From Drosophila pseudoobscura (taxonomy: Eukaryota; Arthropoda; Insecta; Diptera; Drosophilidae): a DNA stretch of 64,000 bases. The position numbers and the translations under genes are program-made. Shown here in pieces: positions 1 to 10,054 of this stretch. The stretch is taken from the NCBI RefSeq assembly GCF_009870125.1, contig NC_046680.1, positions 10,726,001 through 10,790,000 on the forward strand. Reading direction: 5' to 3'. Each line of letters opens with the position of its first letter. Positions within the stretch are counted from its first letter, which is position 1. The notes below the pieces were generated by a model, which was given only the letters and a program-made list of their open reading frames with translations, made no database searches and was not told the DNA's origin.

Positions 1-16
1 CTCCCTGCCCTCTCAG

Positions 17-319
17 GTGTACTATCCGGTGGTTTTCAGTCTGTATAACCCGCACGTGGTGTACACGCTCCAGGGCAAGCCGCTGCCCAGCGAGGAGGAG
101 CAGCTGGTCATCTCTAAGGACACTGGGTTCTGGAGGGACTTTGGCTACGGCATGACCTGCCAGTACCGCTCAAACTTCCTTCAGATACGCGGCTTCGACG
201 AGGAGGAGATCGTCGGCTGGGGCGGCGAGGACGTGATGCTCTACCGCAAGTACATTCGATCGAAGATTAAGATCATCAGGGCCACCGATCCGGGTATCTT
301 TCATCGCTGGCACACCAAG
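17..319 (+). CDS. CSGalNAcT: Chondroitin sulfate N-acetylgalactosaminyltransferase, penultimate coding exon (partial gene)
   Basis: Golgi glycosyltransferase of the chondroitin synthesis family (GT7/CHGN fold), which adds GalNAc to start or extend chondroitin sulfate chains. The exon begins right after a CAG acceptor at 14-16 and runs in phase 0 to an AAG/GTAAAC donor at 319/320. Visible family landmarks are the [14 protein letters not shown] segment, the WGGED motif near residue 75 of this exon (the acidic/metal and acceptor-binding loop shared with beta-4-galactosyltransferases) and the closing FHRWH histidines thought to help bind manganese. [12 protein letters not shown] resembles CSGALNACT enzymes more than chondroitin synthases, which have WGLEDVDLF. 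Everything upstream (membrane anchor, stem, most of the catalytic domain) lies outside the window. Family identification is firm; the choice of CSGalNAcT over a synthase is likely. Confidence 0.9.
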
Positions 320-387
320 GTAAACTTTCGCCATCCCTCATCTCTATCGATATTCTAAGCTGCTTTCTAACTTTGCATTCCCGACAG

Positions 388-531
388 GTCTGTGCCAGCT
401 CGCTGACTGCCGACCAGTACCGCGCCTGCATCCGATCGCGGGCTTTGAACGAGGCCTCCCATGCCCAACTCGGCTTCCTGGCCTTCCGGGATGACATAGC
501 CGCCGCCAATGCGGCCAAGCTGCAGTCGTGA
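388..531 (+). CDS. CSGalNAcT: CSGalNAcT, last coding exon
   Basis: Joined to the previous exon by a 68-nt intron (320-387, GTAAAC...CCGACAG), phase 0, so that HRWHTK continues into VCASSLT. It encodes 47 residues and a TGA stop at 529-531. The [22 protein letters not shown] segment matches the conserved C-terminal block of CSGalNAcT enzymes, in which two cysteines and NEASHxQLG are typical. The coding sequence is intact. After the stop comes AT-rich 3' UTR. Confidence 0.9.
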   Translation, partial: VCASSLTADQYRACIRSRALNEASHAQLGFLAFRDDIAAANAAKLQS

Positions 532-2335
532 TACATTTACATTTCCCAAGCGATTTCCCTTGTCCTGGGGCTGCTACTTAATCAACCTAAGGCATACACT
601 CTGTAAAAAAGGCCAGTGTGGAAAATCCCATACTTATGGAACCTTTAAGTCCGCAAAGTGTTTTCCTAAGTAGCCCAGTTATGATCGTATTTGGATCATA
701 TAAATCCAAATGAATACTTATAGGATCGGGAATGCATCCTTCTCCGCGTATCCCCTAAATATTGTATTGTGCTTCATTTTTCTGAGTGTACACGCACACA
801 TGAATACAAATATGTAAAACTGGAGACAATAACTCGTATTTAGCGAAATCGTTGACTTAGCTTAATTGTTGATCTTGTTGTTGCGCCCTCGAGAGTGCCA
901 CACACCCACACACACACAAACACACACACACATCACAAATTGTTCTTCCATGAAGCAAACTAGATGCAATCTCCAAAGCCCCAAGATATTTACCATATCG
1001 AATCCGTATCTCATGTACTTTGTAACTTAAACTGAGCCTAAACAAATCTGCCAGAGTGCTGCGCGCTTTGTAAAAACTAAATTAAATCGTTTAATTAAAC
1101 TTGTCGCCTGGTTGTTGGCTGGTTTTTGTTTTTTCGGCTGGTCGTTCGCTCCATTCCATGGCTGGGGGATGTCGAAGCCAACGACCTCCACATGGGGTTC
1201 AGTGAGCACGCATATGAAGAAGGTGATCTAGTACCTGCCCTCTCCTCCTCCTCACTCTGGCTGCGACTAGGAGCTGGGGATCTTTCTGGCACTCTAGCGG
1301 AAAGTAAATTTGTTATACTTTGATAGAATGGCGACATCAGCCGGAAACATGCCAGCCGTACAACTTTTTACATTTCCACTAGTACTGGTATTTCTTACAT
1401 CTTCCAAATTGTCCTTTCAAACACATTAACAAACGAGTGTGGAGTGCTACTTGTGCACAATCTGAGAATTAAAGGAATACATGATTTATCTACATACGAT
1501 AGGGAACATTTTAGTTGAATCATAGATCAATAAAATGAGTTTAGTTTTAAACATTTTGATATGTTAGAAATATCACTATGATTGTCTTAAAAGGTATTTA
1601 AATCCACAATGGATTGGATTGAGAATATGTAGTTGAATATCCAGTCTGAAGGGGGACTCACTTCATATTTCCGACCGCAGAAGTGATAAACTCGAATAAA
1701 ACTATGTATTTCAGAAACAAGTTTTTTTTGTGTCAAATATGAGTCTCAGGGTATTCACCGTTCGGTCATAATTTCTTGCATCAAATTCCTCTACTCTGGA
1801 TTGGATGTCTTCACCTGGAAAGCCTTTTCACGGTCACGGTCGTAGGTTATGTAAGCGCCGAGGAGTGTTTTGTTTTGTTCAACTTGTTCGGAATTCGAAA
1901 TGCTAATCTCGCAGCTGGAAGTCTGACTCAACGACTTAGAAGCCGTGATATGATCGAAATAATCTGCGATAATTTCACAGGAGTGTTCTCTGGCGGCTAT
2001 TACGCAATAGCAGACTCATAATTAGCCAGGGATTTCGACAAATAATTAAGGCGTTTTTTCGGCACATCCTCCCTGTCATTCTGCGAAAGACAAACTGACC
2101 ATGACATGACCAAAGAATGCCAGATGAGACTGGACCTGAGCTCAGCCAGCACACACCCCAAGGTGTTGGGCAGGTGAAGTGACAAATCGACGCCCGCCCC
2201 AGCCGAGATTCCAAGTGCCAACACCTTTGCCGCGAATGCCAGCGAACCAGAGCCATCAGCAGCCCGTCGCCTCGCCTCGCGGTTCAGTGCTCTCGACTGG
2301 GCAGAGGCAGAACCCATCTCGGGCTCGGGCCGGAG
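532..2335. other. 3' UTR and intergenic spacer
   Basis: AT-rich sequence with a short CA-repeat at about 900-930. I see no coding signal on either strand; the open frames of 60-80 codons here lack codon bias and recognisable domains. The left ~570 bases are probably CSGalNAcT 3' UTR and the rest is spacer before the next promoter. Confidence 0.5.
1081..1135 (+). terminator. Possible polyadenylation region of the CSGalNAcT gene
   Basis: ATTAAA occurs at 1081-1086 and again about 12 bases later. It is followed at about 1100-1135 by a GT-rich stretch, the usual downstream element. This would give a 3' UTR of about 570 nt. A canonical AATAAA appears only further on (near 1530 and 1695), so the true end is uncertain. 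Confidence 0.35.
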
Positions 2336-2339
2336 TTCA

Positions 2340-2378
2340 GATAAATACGATGGCGACTGCTCTAGCCAGATCATTCGC
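2340..2378 (+). promoter_or_regulatory. Likely core promoter of the secreted Tyr/Arg-rich protein gene
   Basis: A TATA-like GATAAATA at 2340-2347 lies about 30 bases before a good insect initiator (TCATTC, A at 2373). The spacing fits a TATA/Inr promoter and gives a 5' UTR of about 178 nt before the ATG at 2551. I do not see a matching DPE. Confidence 0.4.
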
Positions 2379-2550
2379 GGTCCGACGCCAGATCGAGAAA
2401 CTCTGACTCGTTTCGAAAAGTGAACAAGTGTCGAAAGGATATACATATTCGGATTCCCATTTCCGTGCCCCATCAAACCGCAGAGGCACAACACGTGCCT
2501 GGTGCAACATTTGTGATTAAGTCGTTGGAACAAAGTGAAGTGCGGACACC

Positions 2551-2568
2551 ATGCGTGCTTTTGGATTG
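2551..2568 (+). CDS. Secreted Tyr/Asp/Arg-rich protein, coding exon 1
   Basis: ATG at 2551 opens a six-codon exon (MRAFGL) that ends at a TTG/GTGAGT donor (2568/2569), phase 0. It joins the exon at 3988 across a 1,419-nt intron. I chose this start over the ATG at 3988 because the joined N-terminus is a better signal peptide: a charged MRAFG start, a hydrophobic LMLCLALLVCA core and a small-residue cleavage region ARARA/AV. The exon is too short to be found by open-reading-frame length. Confidence 0.65.
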
Positions 2569-3987
2569 GTGAGTGCGAATGCCAGGGGATTCATTTAGGG
2601 GATGACAGGTCCACATTGAGGACTGCAAATTCGCAATCTCAGAGCTTAAGATTGACACCTGCTAAGTCTTTTCAACTGTCATTTTACTAATCAATATTTC
2701 TGACGATTTATCGTGAATTTGTAATCCATTTCTGTGGATTTCAAAACTTCAAATTCTGTAAAGTCTAACTAGGGGAATTTATAGGAAATGGAGACCAGAG
2801 GGCGAAATTATTTGATAGTTAAGTAAATTAAAGGCACTTGTATATAATCTTCTACAATTCGAGTGCAAATGAGCATGTTGAGGATTTCCCATTCAAATAC
2901 ATTTTATCAGATACCAAATAATGTGGGCCTAAACAAATTATAGAAAGTACTTTTCATATTCTTAGCCAGAAACCATAGATCCCTTGCAGGAATAATCCAA
3001 TGTTATGTTTATTATTGGAGAAGGGACATTACACGACACCCATCATGACAATTCTTTCTGAAAATTCACTGTTTTGTTTTATGACAAACCATTCTCTCAC
3101 ATTGTATCTAATCCGAAGGCCTCCAAAAATTGGTTATGCAATGTTCTATACAATATACATTATGCAATCCACAAACATAACGATTTTCATAACGAAGCCA
3201 TCATATCTCCGAAAAGACTCTCCATTTTGGAAAGGCAACGACCCTTGGTCGCTGTAACAATTTGCCATATTCATATACACTTTGGCTCCCAATTCTAAAT
3301 ATAATTATTCTAATGAAGTTGGCCAGAGTCAGTGACAAGTCAGATTGTCCGCTGTGGACAGAGTCAAAAACCAAAAGCCAAAAGCAGCGCCAGCCACCGG
3401 AAGTTGTTCCTGATGCTTGGCTAACAAAGCGTGGCGGCGGGGACGGGCCAACAAAACACTGTTCATGATTACCTCTCTTGGTTGGCCAGTTGGCAGTTGG
3501 GCTTTCCATTACCATTACCAGTTGGGTTTTCGGCCATTTGAGCGTTATGATTCCGAATTCGAATCTGTATCTGTATCTGTGTCCAGGCCAGAATCTGATT
3601 CATGCAGCCATGAGTGGCTCTAAGAAATGATGTCAATGCTATTTGGGCGATCATACATACCAACGCGAATCACTTTGCGCGGTATTCGGCAGAATTCCGT
3701 TGCATAATCGAGGGGTGCTGATCATATTTCACGCCGACTGCCCCCCAGTGTTGTCGTCCATTTTTAATGGCGGAGAGGCTGGGGCTGGGGCTGGTGTTGG
3801 GGCTGGGCCGCAGGCCTTTGTACTCTCGCCTATTATGATCGGAGGCTGCCGGGGAGCTCCGCATTGGCCCAGTTATCTGCTGAACCGCGAAATATGTATT
3901 GGCTGGTTGCCTCCGACTCCGGAGGCCCATTGCGATAGGGGCAATTAAAACCAATCAACTAATGATCTCGACCACGGTGTATTTCAG
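2569..3987 (+). other. Intron 1 of the secreted protein gene
   Basis: GTGAGT...ATTTCAG intron without convincing coding content on either strand. It contains a short GGGGCT repeat near 3780-3810 and a CTGTAT repeat near 3565-3580. I see nothing else. Confidence 0.55.
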
Positions 3988-4558
3988 ATGCTCTGCCTGG
4001 CCCTGCTCGTCTGCGCCCGTGCCCGTGCAGCTGTGACAGGACCCGAGGCCCGATCAGGTGTCAGCCCCGGCCAGAATCTCAACGGCCCAAACCAGCAGGT
4101 GGCCACGGCTGGCGTGGGGGTACTGGACTCGGTGCTGCGGGGCAAGAGCCGCCAGTCGCGCTGCGTGCGCTGCTACGAGGATCGGGATAGGGATCGCTAC
4201 TACGGCGGATACTCCAGTCGAATGGGCGACGATCAGCGCACCAGCGCCTGGTACTACTCGGGCTACGATGACCGCAGCACCACCAGAGATCGGGACTATG
4301 ACAGAACCTACGATCGCAGTCGCTACTACGACGATCGCTACACGCCGCGCACCTACGATCGCTACGAGGGCCGGGGCGGCTACGAGGGCCGGGGGGGCTA
4401 CGACGACTACAGACGAGGCGGCAGCTCTGGCTACGGATCAAGCTCTGGCTACGGCTCAAGCTCTGGCTCCTATCCGGATCGGGAGCGCGGCTATGGCTAC
4501 GGCTACGACAATCGGGAACGCTACTATCCAGACCGCTACAGCGATAGCTCCTCCAGAG
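3988..4558 (+). CDS. Secreted Tyr/Asp/Arg-rich protein, exon 2 (bulk of the repeat region)
   Basis: Acceptor ATTTCAG at 3981-3987; donor AGAG/GTTACT at 4558/4559, phase 1. It encodes the rest of the signal peptide, then a spacer, then from about residue 60 a low-complexity array of D/R/Y motifs (DRDRDRYYGGYS, YDRSRYYDDRY and similar), YEGRGG and SSGYG repeats. There are no enzyme motifs. The composition suggests an extracellular structural, cuticle-like or chorion-like protein, or a disordered secreted polyelectrolyte. One CxxC pair (CVRC) precedes the repeats. If exon 2 is not spliced, the frame stops at 4567-4569 after RGYF. Function unknown. Confidence 0.75.
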
Positions 4559-4622
4559 GTTACTTTTGATCAGCCCATGATATCTCTTTGCAATTATTCT
4601 TAATCCTTTCTTCATGCCACAG

Positions 4623-4741
4623 ATCGCTACTACGATCGATCGCGTTCTAGCTACGATCGTTACGACCCGTATGACCGCTACTACTCCAGGTATGATTTTC
4701 GCAACTATCGCCCTTGGGATGAGACCTACAGGTATCGCTAA
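4623..4741 (+). CDS. Secreted protein exon 3, short isoform (stop TAA)
   Basis: A 64-nt intron (4559-4622) restores a codon (G+AT, Asp) and continues the same D/R/Y pattern (RYYDRSRSSYDRY...), ending ETYRYR-stop at 4739-4741. The short product is 235 residues. The exon contains two further donor-like sites in the same phase, CAG/GTATGA at 4689/4690 and CAG/GTATCG at 4731/4732. Using either one removes this stop and extends the protein (see exons 4 and 5). Confidence 0.7.
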
Positions 4742-5138
4742 ACAGTTCCTGTCTTTGTATATATGTATACCTATCGCTATGTGCATTCCACTTCCCCTCT
4801 CGCACTCTCTCTGCTATGTGTGTGCGTGTTGTCAAAGATGTTTACATTTCTACTCTCTAATTTCATACAAAAAAACGTACAACTACAACAACAACACCAT
4901 TACAACATGAACACCAACAACAACAACATGAACATCGACATCTACAACAACCAAAACACAACACCAACAAAAACAACAACAACAACACTGTGGAAACTCC
5001 TGGATGCTCCTGCACCCCAACTGCACCCAATCCACCTTTCCGCCTAACCTGCACCCTCGCCTCCAACCCGACTCGAAACCCGATCACGCCCACGCCAACG
5101 CCAACGCCAACACCCATCCCACCTGACCGCCCGATCAG

Positions 5139-5579
5139 GGGTCAGTCGGGCTTCGACAATTCGGGACGTGGCTATTACTTTGCCACCGACGAGGATGATG
5201 GAGACATGCGCACCCGCGGCAATGGCAATGGCAACGGCTACGCCTATAGCCGGCCCCCTCAATCGCCCTCCTCGCCCTGCGGCCGCTTGGCCGGAAATTG
5301 TCCCTATGGCGGAGGCTCCAAGGTCTCCTCCTCGGCGATAGGCAGCGACAGCTCCCGCGGCGGAGGACATACCAGTGTCCTGGGATCAGATGCTGGCATC
5401 AAGCCCAATGGCCAGGGCAGCTGGACCTATCTGGGGGACCAGGACAAATCCGAGGGCAGCGGCAGCAGCAGCGGAGGGGGCAATGGAGGAGGGAATGGCT
5501 CATCGGGTAGCGCTAGCATGAGCAGCGGCAGCAGTCGGGATCGAGAAAGGGAACGGGATCGGGACCGCGATGCACAGAG
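5139..5579 (+). CDS. Secreted protein exon 4 (long isoform)
   Basis: Acceptor CCCGATCAG at 5130-5138. It is preceded by a CCAACG repeat that acts as the pyrimidine/proline-coding-like tract. The leading G completes AGG (Arg) from either upstream donor, giving ...YR-GQSGFDNSGRGYYF. The exon encodes Gly/Ser-rich sequence with a CGRLAGNCP cysteine pair, a long GSGSSSGGG stretch and a terminal RDRERERDRDRD run. The donor is CAGAG/GTAAGT at 5579/5580, phase 2. The long product using 4731 as donor is 451 residues, and 437 using 4689. The phase match on both sides and the strong codon bias support it. Confidence 0.7.
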
Positions 5580-5711
5580 GTAAGTTGCAGTGGGTGCTGC
5601 CCCTCGCCGGCTCCTGCAACTCCTGTCCACAGCTCCAGCCCCCAGCACTCGTCGCAGCCAGGAATCGGTCAAAGCATTAAGATAGGCTTGCTCTCTTGTC
5701 GCCCCTTGTAG

Positions 5712-5928
5712 CTCTTCCTATGGTGGCCGACCGCGTCCTCTAGGCGTCAGCTATCTGCTCGAACGCGACTCGGGCAATGCCGCAGACGCCTCCTCGGATG
5801 GCCCAAGCGACCCGGCGAGTCCTGCCGGTGGTGGTGGTGGAATTAATGGTGAGGGAATGCCCCTTCCCGCGGCCCAGACGGCCTCCGAGGGCAATCCCGG
5901 CAAGACGGTGGACAATGCAAGGCAATAG
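5712..5928 (+). CDS. Secreted protein exon 5 (long isoform, C-terminus)
   Basis: A 132-nt intron (5580-5711, GTAAGT...TTGTAG) is followed by SSYGGRPRPLGVSYLLERDSG. A poly-glycine run and a TAG stop at 5926-5928 complete it. A donor-like AATG/GTGAGG lies inside, near 5848, but the frame beyond it is open to the stop, so it need not be used. No domain is recognised. Confidence 0.65.
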
Positions 5929-6088
5929 CTCCGTTAGCGGAACCGAAACCAGATCCTGCCCCGATGCGAGCGGCCTGGTGGCTCCTGCTGGGAATGGCAG
6001 CGCAAAGTGTAACCTACCTTCCGTATTTATGTGTACTTCGTAAGTCTCCAAAGAAACTATTTATGTGTGTGCGTGCACGCTTTGCTCA

Positions 6089-6094
6089 AATAAA
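6089..6094 (+). terminator. Polyadenylation signal of the secreted protein gene
   Basis: Canonical AATAAA 161 bases after the long-isoform stop. Confidence 0.6.
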
Positions 6095-6179
6095 CAATCT
6101 CCAAAGATCCTCAAGGACTCAGAGTTTCGCTGGGATTAAGGGGGAATGAAACGACATATTTTTCGGGGAAAAAGTACAG

Positions 6180-7440
6180 TTTGCTTTATTGTTTATGTTT
6201 TAAATTCTTAACTATGATTCAATACAGTTCTTTTAGGTCAAATACTATATTCTCCCTTTTTTGAGAGTCGCGTCCCTGAGCAAAAAATTAAAACAAACAC
6301 AAAAGTACACAAAGTATACGTTAAATCAGTGAATAAAAAAATTATATAAAACAACAAATAAGTAAATGGAAACCAATAAATATATAAAAAAATAAGTGAG
6401 AAAATAAAATAATCACAGAATTATAGTAAATCAATTTAACTAGATAATTGACTAATAAAATATGTATAAAAATTATACTAAGATACAAAAAGAATAAATA
6501 TTAAACATAAAGATATAATAAAAAAAAAAAAACAATTATGAAAAATATGAATAAACAACGTTCCGACGAAAATAATTATAATAAGAAGAACAAAATAAAT
6601 ATTATTGATCAAATTGAAAAGAATGAAATATTAAATTTAAAGAATCAAAAATTAAGATAAATAAATAAGACAAAATGAAAAAAAAAAAAAAATTCAACAA
6701 ATAAGTGAAATGAAAATAAAAAGATTTAAAAAAGGACCAATAATACAAAAGGAAAAGGAACAAATAATGTTAACATAATCAATATTAATATAAAATTGTG
6801 GAAATTAATTATGTGTGTGGCATAAATTAAAAAGGAGTGTATATTATAAAAGTGTCGAAAGATAAAAATAAAATAGTAAAATTTATTTTAAACCATATTT
6901 AAAAAAAAGTCTGAGAATCAATAAGAAAAATCAAATAATCCTTAAAAAATTTATATTTTGAATGCGAAAGAATAACCAAAAAATGATATAATTCTAACTG
7001 AAAAATATATATTTAAAAATAATGCCTTGCAAATAATTCTTCATAAGATGAAAAATACCATGACAAATAAAAAAGGTATAAAATGTTAAAATAATAATAA
7101 AATTCAGAAGAATTTTTAAACAGAAATTGTATAGAAATTAAATGAAACTAAATAAGTTTTAATATAAGAAAAATTAAAAAAAAAAAAAAACTTACCGAAT
7201 CCAAAATGATGAGGAACCAAAGTAATATAATTCACGAAACAAAAATTTAAAACGCTCTTTAAGAAAAACTTCATATTTAAAAAAAATACCAAAAAAACCA
7301 AGAAACGATAAAAAAAAAAATAATTGCTTTAACGGAATAAATAAAAAAAATATATATTAAATTGAAGAAATTGAAAAATCTGACCAGAACTAAATTTTCC
7401 GAAAATGAAAAGGAAGAAATTAACTAAACGAAAATTATTA
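6180..7440. repeat. A-rich low-complexity block
   Basis: About 1.26 kb composed almost wholly of A, T and scattered G on the + strand (AAATAA, AAAAAT, GAAATAAA-type words), with very little C. There is no open frame with codon bias on either strand and no clear terminal repeats. The strand asymmetry (purine-rich on +) is marked. It could be a decayed poly(A)-rich insertion or neutral AT drift. Confidence 0.6.
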
Positions 7441-8160
7441 CCAGCTCGGGAAGCTTAAGGATATACTTAGATCATTATTTATGCAACAAAAACACGCTTT
7501 GCTATTGGCAATACACGTCGAAGAAACTTTCCTGATAATCTATCACCTAGCTCCTATCTTAAGTGAAAGCTGTCATCGAGGGTATTGTTAGACCAACAAA
7601 TTTATATCTTTCAAAAATGTATAACGAAAACATCAACAAAAATTATAAGAAATTCAAAACTAAAAAGGCACAAAATATGATCAACTAAAATGTTATGTAG
7701 TTTTGGAATTATAAGCTAAGGTCATAATTTTGGAAGAATTTTTGGATAACTGCTGTGGTTTTGTATCTCGTCAACTTATTTTTTCTTGTAGACTAAGGAT
7801 GGATATCCAATGATTGAGTGGGCTAAGAATCGCCTATATCTGATTCATAAAAATTATGCTTTGATGTTGATTATTGCCCAACTGATAAATCATTAGGATT
7901 TTTAACTAACGTACTATTTTCCGATGATCAAAGAAAATCTTTGGAAAATGATTGGAAGAGTTTTCTTCTTCCTAGAAAATTAGGAAATGACTTTCAGTTC
8001 TGAGAAGCGAACTTGCCCTAGAAGCCGAGAGTCGTATTCGTTCACATATTTGTGGCACGTTCTTCTTTGACTCCGTGATTCATCTGAGTTTTAGATAGAT
8101 TGGTAGAACATTTCCACATTTCCTGAATGGTCTGAATAGTTAAATCGAACACTCTCCTGT
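7441..8160. other. AT-rich region downstream of the candidate minus-strand transcript
   Basis: No coding signal beyond a 25-codon minus-strand frame beginning MWKCSTNL near 8120. If the minus-strand promoter at 8.59 kb is active, this would be its exon 2 or downstream sequence. Confidence 0.35.
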
Positions 8161-8557
8161 TATTGGGTGGGAAATATTGTGGAAATTGCCATTGCGACTG
8201 ACAACCTGTTGAGTTTGATCAATAATATCTTTATCAGTCCAAGATTCTTTAACTTCTTGGTTTGTCGATCAGTCTGATGAGGGATTTGAACACTTTTGAA
8301 GATCCTGTAGAGACTGAAACAGGATTTCGTGAGCTGCGGGTCAAACGTTGTCACTCTCCTCGTACTTACATTTTGTAGAGCAGATTCCGGGAAATTGTAT
8401 ATCACTTTTATCGGTTCACTTTGAATGGAATTAATTGACTTTAATCAAGTAGAGCGAGAGCTTGGCCTTGGCTGGGCCGCCGCACAAGGCGGTGGCGGCT
8501 GGGCCCAGTGAGATTTTCGATCCTCTGTCTTTACTCGGCGGCACTTCGAACTAGACT
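8161..8557 (-). ncRNA. Candidate small minus-strand transcript with a short intron
   Basis: Reading the minus strand: a leader starting near 8557 without any ATG, a hairpin-forming GC-rich stretch (GGGCCCAGCCGCC... at about 8470-8515), and a donor AAAT/GTAAGTACG (intron starts 8369). A 56-nt intron ends TGTTTCAG at 8314 and an exon 2 follows. The intron has the normal size for this lineage. No long open frame follows splicing; the longest ATG frame noticed is 25 codons. It could be a long noncoding RNA, a small-peptide gene or a decayed gene. The 3' end is unknown, so the left boundary is only nominal. Confidence 0.3.
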
Positions 8558-8591
8558 GTGCCGTAATGCCGATATGACCTGGCTATTTATA
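8555..8591 (-). promoter_or_regulatory. TATA/initiator pair on the minus strand
   Basis: A perfect TATAAATAG (8591-8583 on minus) is followed about 32-34 bases later by CACAGTC (8560-8554), an acceptable initiator. It sits just upstream of the leader and 56-nt intron described for the minus-strand transcript. Confidence 0.4.
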
Positions 8592-9480
8592 GGCTGCGGA
8601 CAAATCCACCACCAAAACTCTGAATTGAAAATACTTTCGCATGACGCAGGCGTGCCACCAGAGGGGGAATGTATGGCACTGGGAACCATGAATCGGGAGC
8701 CGGGAACGGGTAACCGGGTGCGTGCCGTTGGGTCATAACAATGACAATACGAGGGTTCGCTTGAAGAAATGAATTGAATTGGAAATGTTTATTTCATTTT
8801 TATGCTGGTATCGCTCTGCCCATAGATCGCTCTGCTTCTCGAATCTCGAATCTTGGCTCTTGTCACTCGGTGGAGGGTTCAGCTTATGGTTGGGTCACTC
8901 ACCCCCAGTTTTGTGCGACTGTGCCCTATGGGAACCGAACTGAACAGAACTAAGCAGATCTACAGCTACCAGTTGAGTGCATAGTAATTAGTCAAGATTT
9001 TGCTATTTCTCTGGCGATCTTGTTCCGTTTCTCACGCTCAGGGGGTTCTTTCGGTCCTTTGGAATGGTGTTCAGTTCGCTCAAGGGTTCTTCAAGGAATG
9101 ATAACAAAACAGTTAGCTATGGGTGGGGGGTTAGCGGTAGGGGAGGTTTTCTGCTCTGCGTCAGTTTGCCAGCTACCGGTGGGCCCTCCATCAGTTATGC
9201 TGGTTGCATTTAATTCCATTCAGGACTCTTGTGGGATCATCAATTGAACATGATTTGGCTACTGCCCGAATGCGGGTCGGGGATGCGCCAAAAGTGCAGC
9301 TGCCTGCCACCTCCCTGAGCTTGCAAGAGCGCCCTGGCTGGTACTTCATTATGGTGGTAATGGAACACAAATTTAATAAATGAAATCTGGATTTGCTAAC
9401 TTTCAGGCAGATTGGTTCAATGAATTATCTTTAGCTTTCTTGGGAATAAGCTGGATGATAATATTTACACAAAATACACA
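8592..9480. other. Intergenic sequence, nothing recognised
   Basis: Unremarkable mixed-composition sequence. The open frames of about 75 codons on + have no codon bias or domains. Confidence 0.4.
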
Positions 9481-9497
9481 CCAATCCAATCAACCAG

Positions 9498-9669
9498 AAG
9501 ACGCCCATCGGTCTGCAGCAGGTCCTAGACATGTGCACAGCTCCCTCCTACAGGAGAGGCCTGTCACAGGCCAATCCACGCAAGAAGAACATGAGGCTAC
9601 GCTTTAAAATAGTCCTCCAGCTGAAGAGATATACAAGAAGGATAAAAGCCATAAGAACCTGTCGTAAGC
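9498..9669 (+). pseudogene. Coding-like fragment, plus strand, basic helical peptide
   Basis: After an AACCAG acceptor-like site near 9498, one frame reads KTPIGLQQVLDMCTAP and continues through an Arg/Lys-rich stretch to RTCRKP-stop (TAA 9667-9669). Third positions are strongly G/C, as in genuine exons of this window. No ATG opens the frame and no family is recognised. It may be an internal exon of an unassigned gene or a relic. Confidence 0.35.
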
Positions 9670-9732
9670 CATAAGAGGCTCCTGTAACCCCACAGGCGAG
9701 TTCCAATTCAAGCGGATCACGAAGGGAAAATT

Positions 9733-9945
9733 TAAATTTACCTCTAAGTTCATGCGCTCATTTTGGTGCCGAAAGGCCTGCCGACATCTTCTCATAGCAA
9801 GTCTTTACTGGCGAATCGATCTTCACGAAGACGGTAACAATCTCTTCTTCCATACCTTGCTGCCGGAGTTGTCAATATCATCCTCGTTGTTGGGGATATC
9901 GCTCGATTTTTGCCTCTCCTTCAGATCTAGCGTGGGGTAAGTATT
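9733..9945 (-). pseudogene. Broken coding-like sequence on the minus strand
   Basis: Minus-strand pieces read LDLKERQKSSDIPNNEDDID, then after a frame change MEEEIVTVFVKIDSPVKTC, then RQAFRHQNERMNLE ending at a GAG/GTAAAT donor-like site. Each piece looks coding but they lie in different frames, suggesting a decayed exon downstream (on minus) of the coiled-coil relic at 10.05-10.46 kb. Confidence 0.3.
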
Positions 9946-10054
9946 TCTAAATAGAAAGGAAATAAATCAAATTCTATCATTCAGTGCAGTTTAATTTTAC
10001 TGAAAACCAAAACTATGTTTTTTCTTTTGGCTATTTGAATTTTGTGCCGCGTAC

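Noticed and set aside
3988..4569. Treating the ATG at 3988 as the true start and the TGA at 4567 as the true end of the secreted protein
   Set aside because: An upstream six-codon exon and a 64-nt downstream intron give a better signal peptide and continue the same D/R/Y repeat in phase. The single-exon form cannot be excluded.
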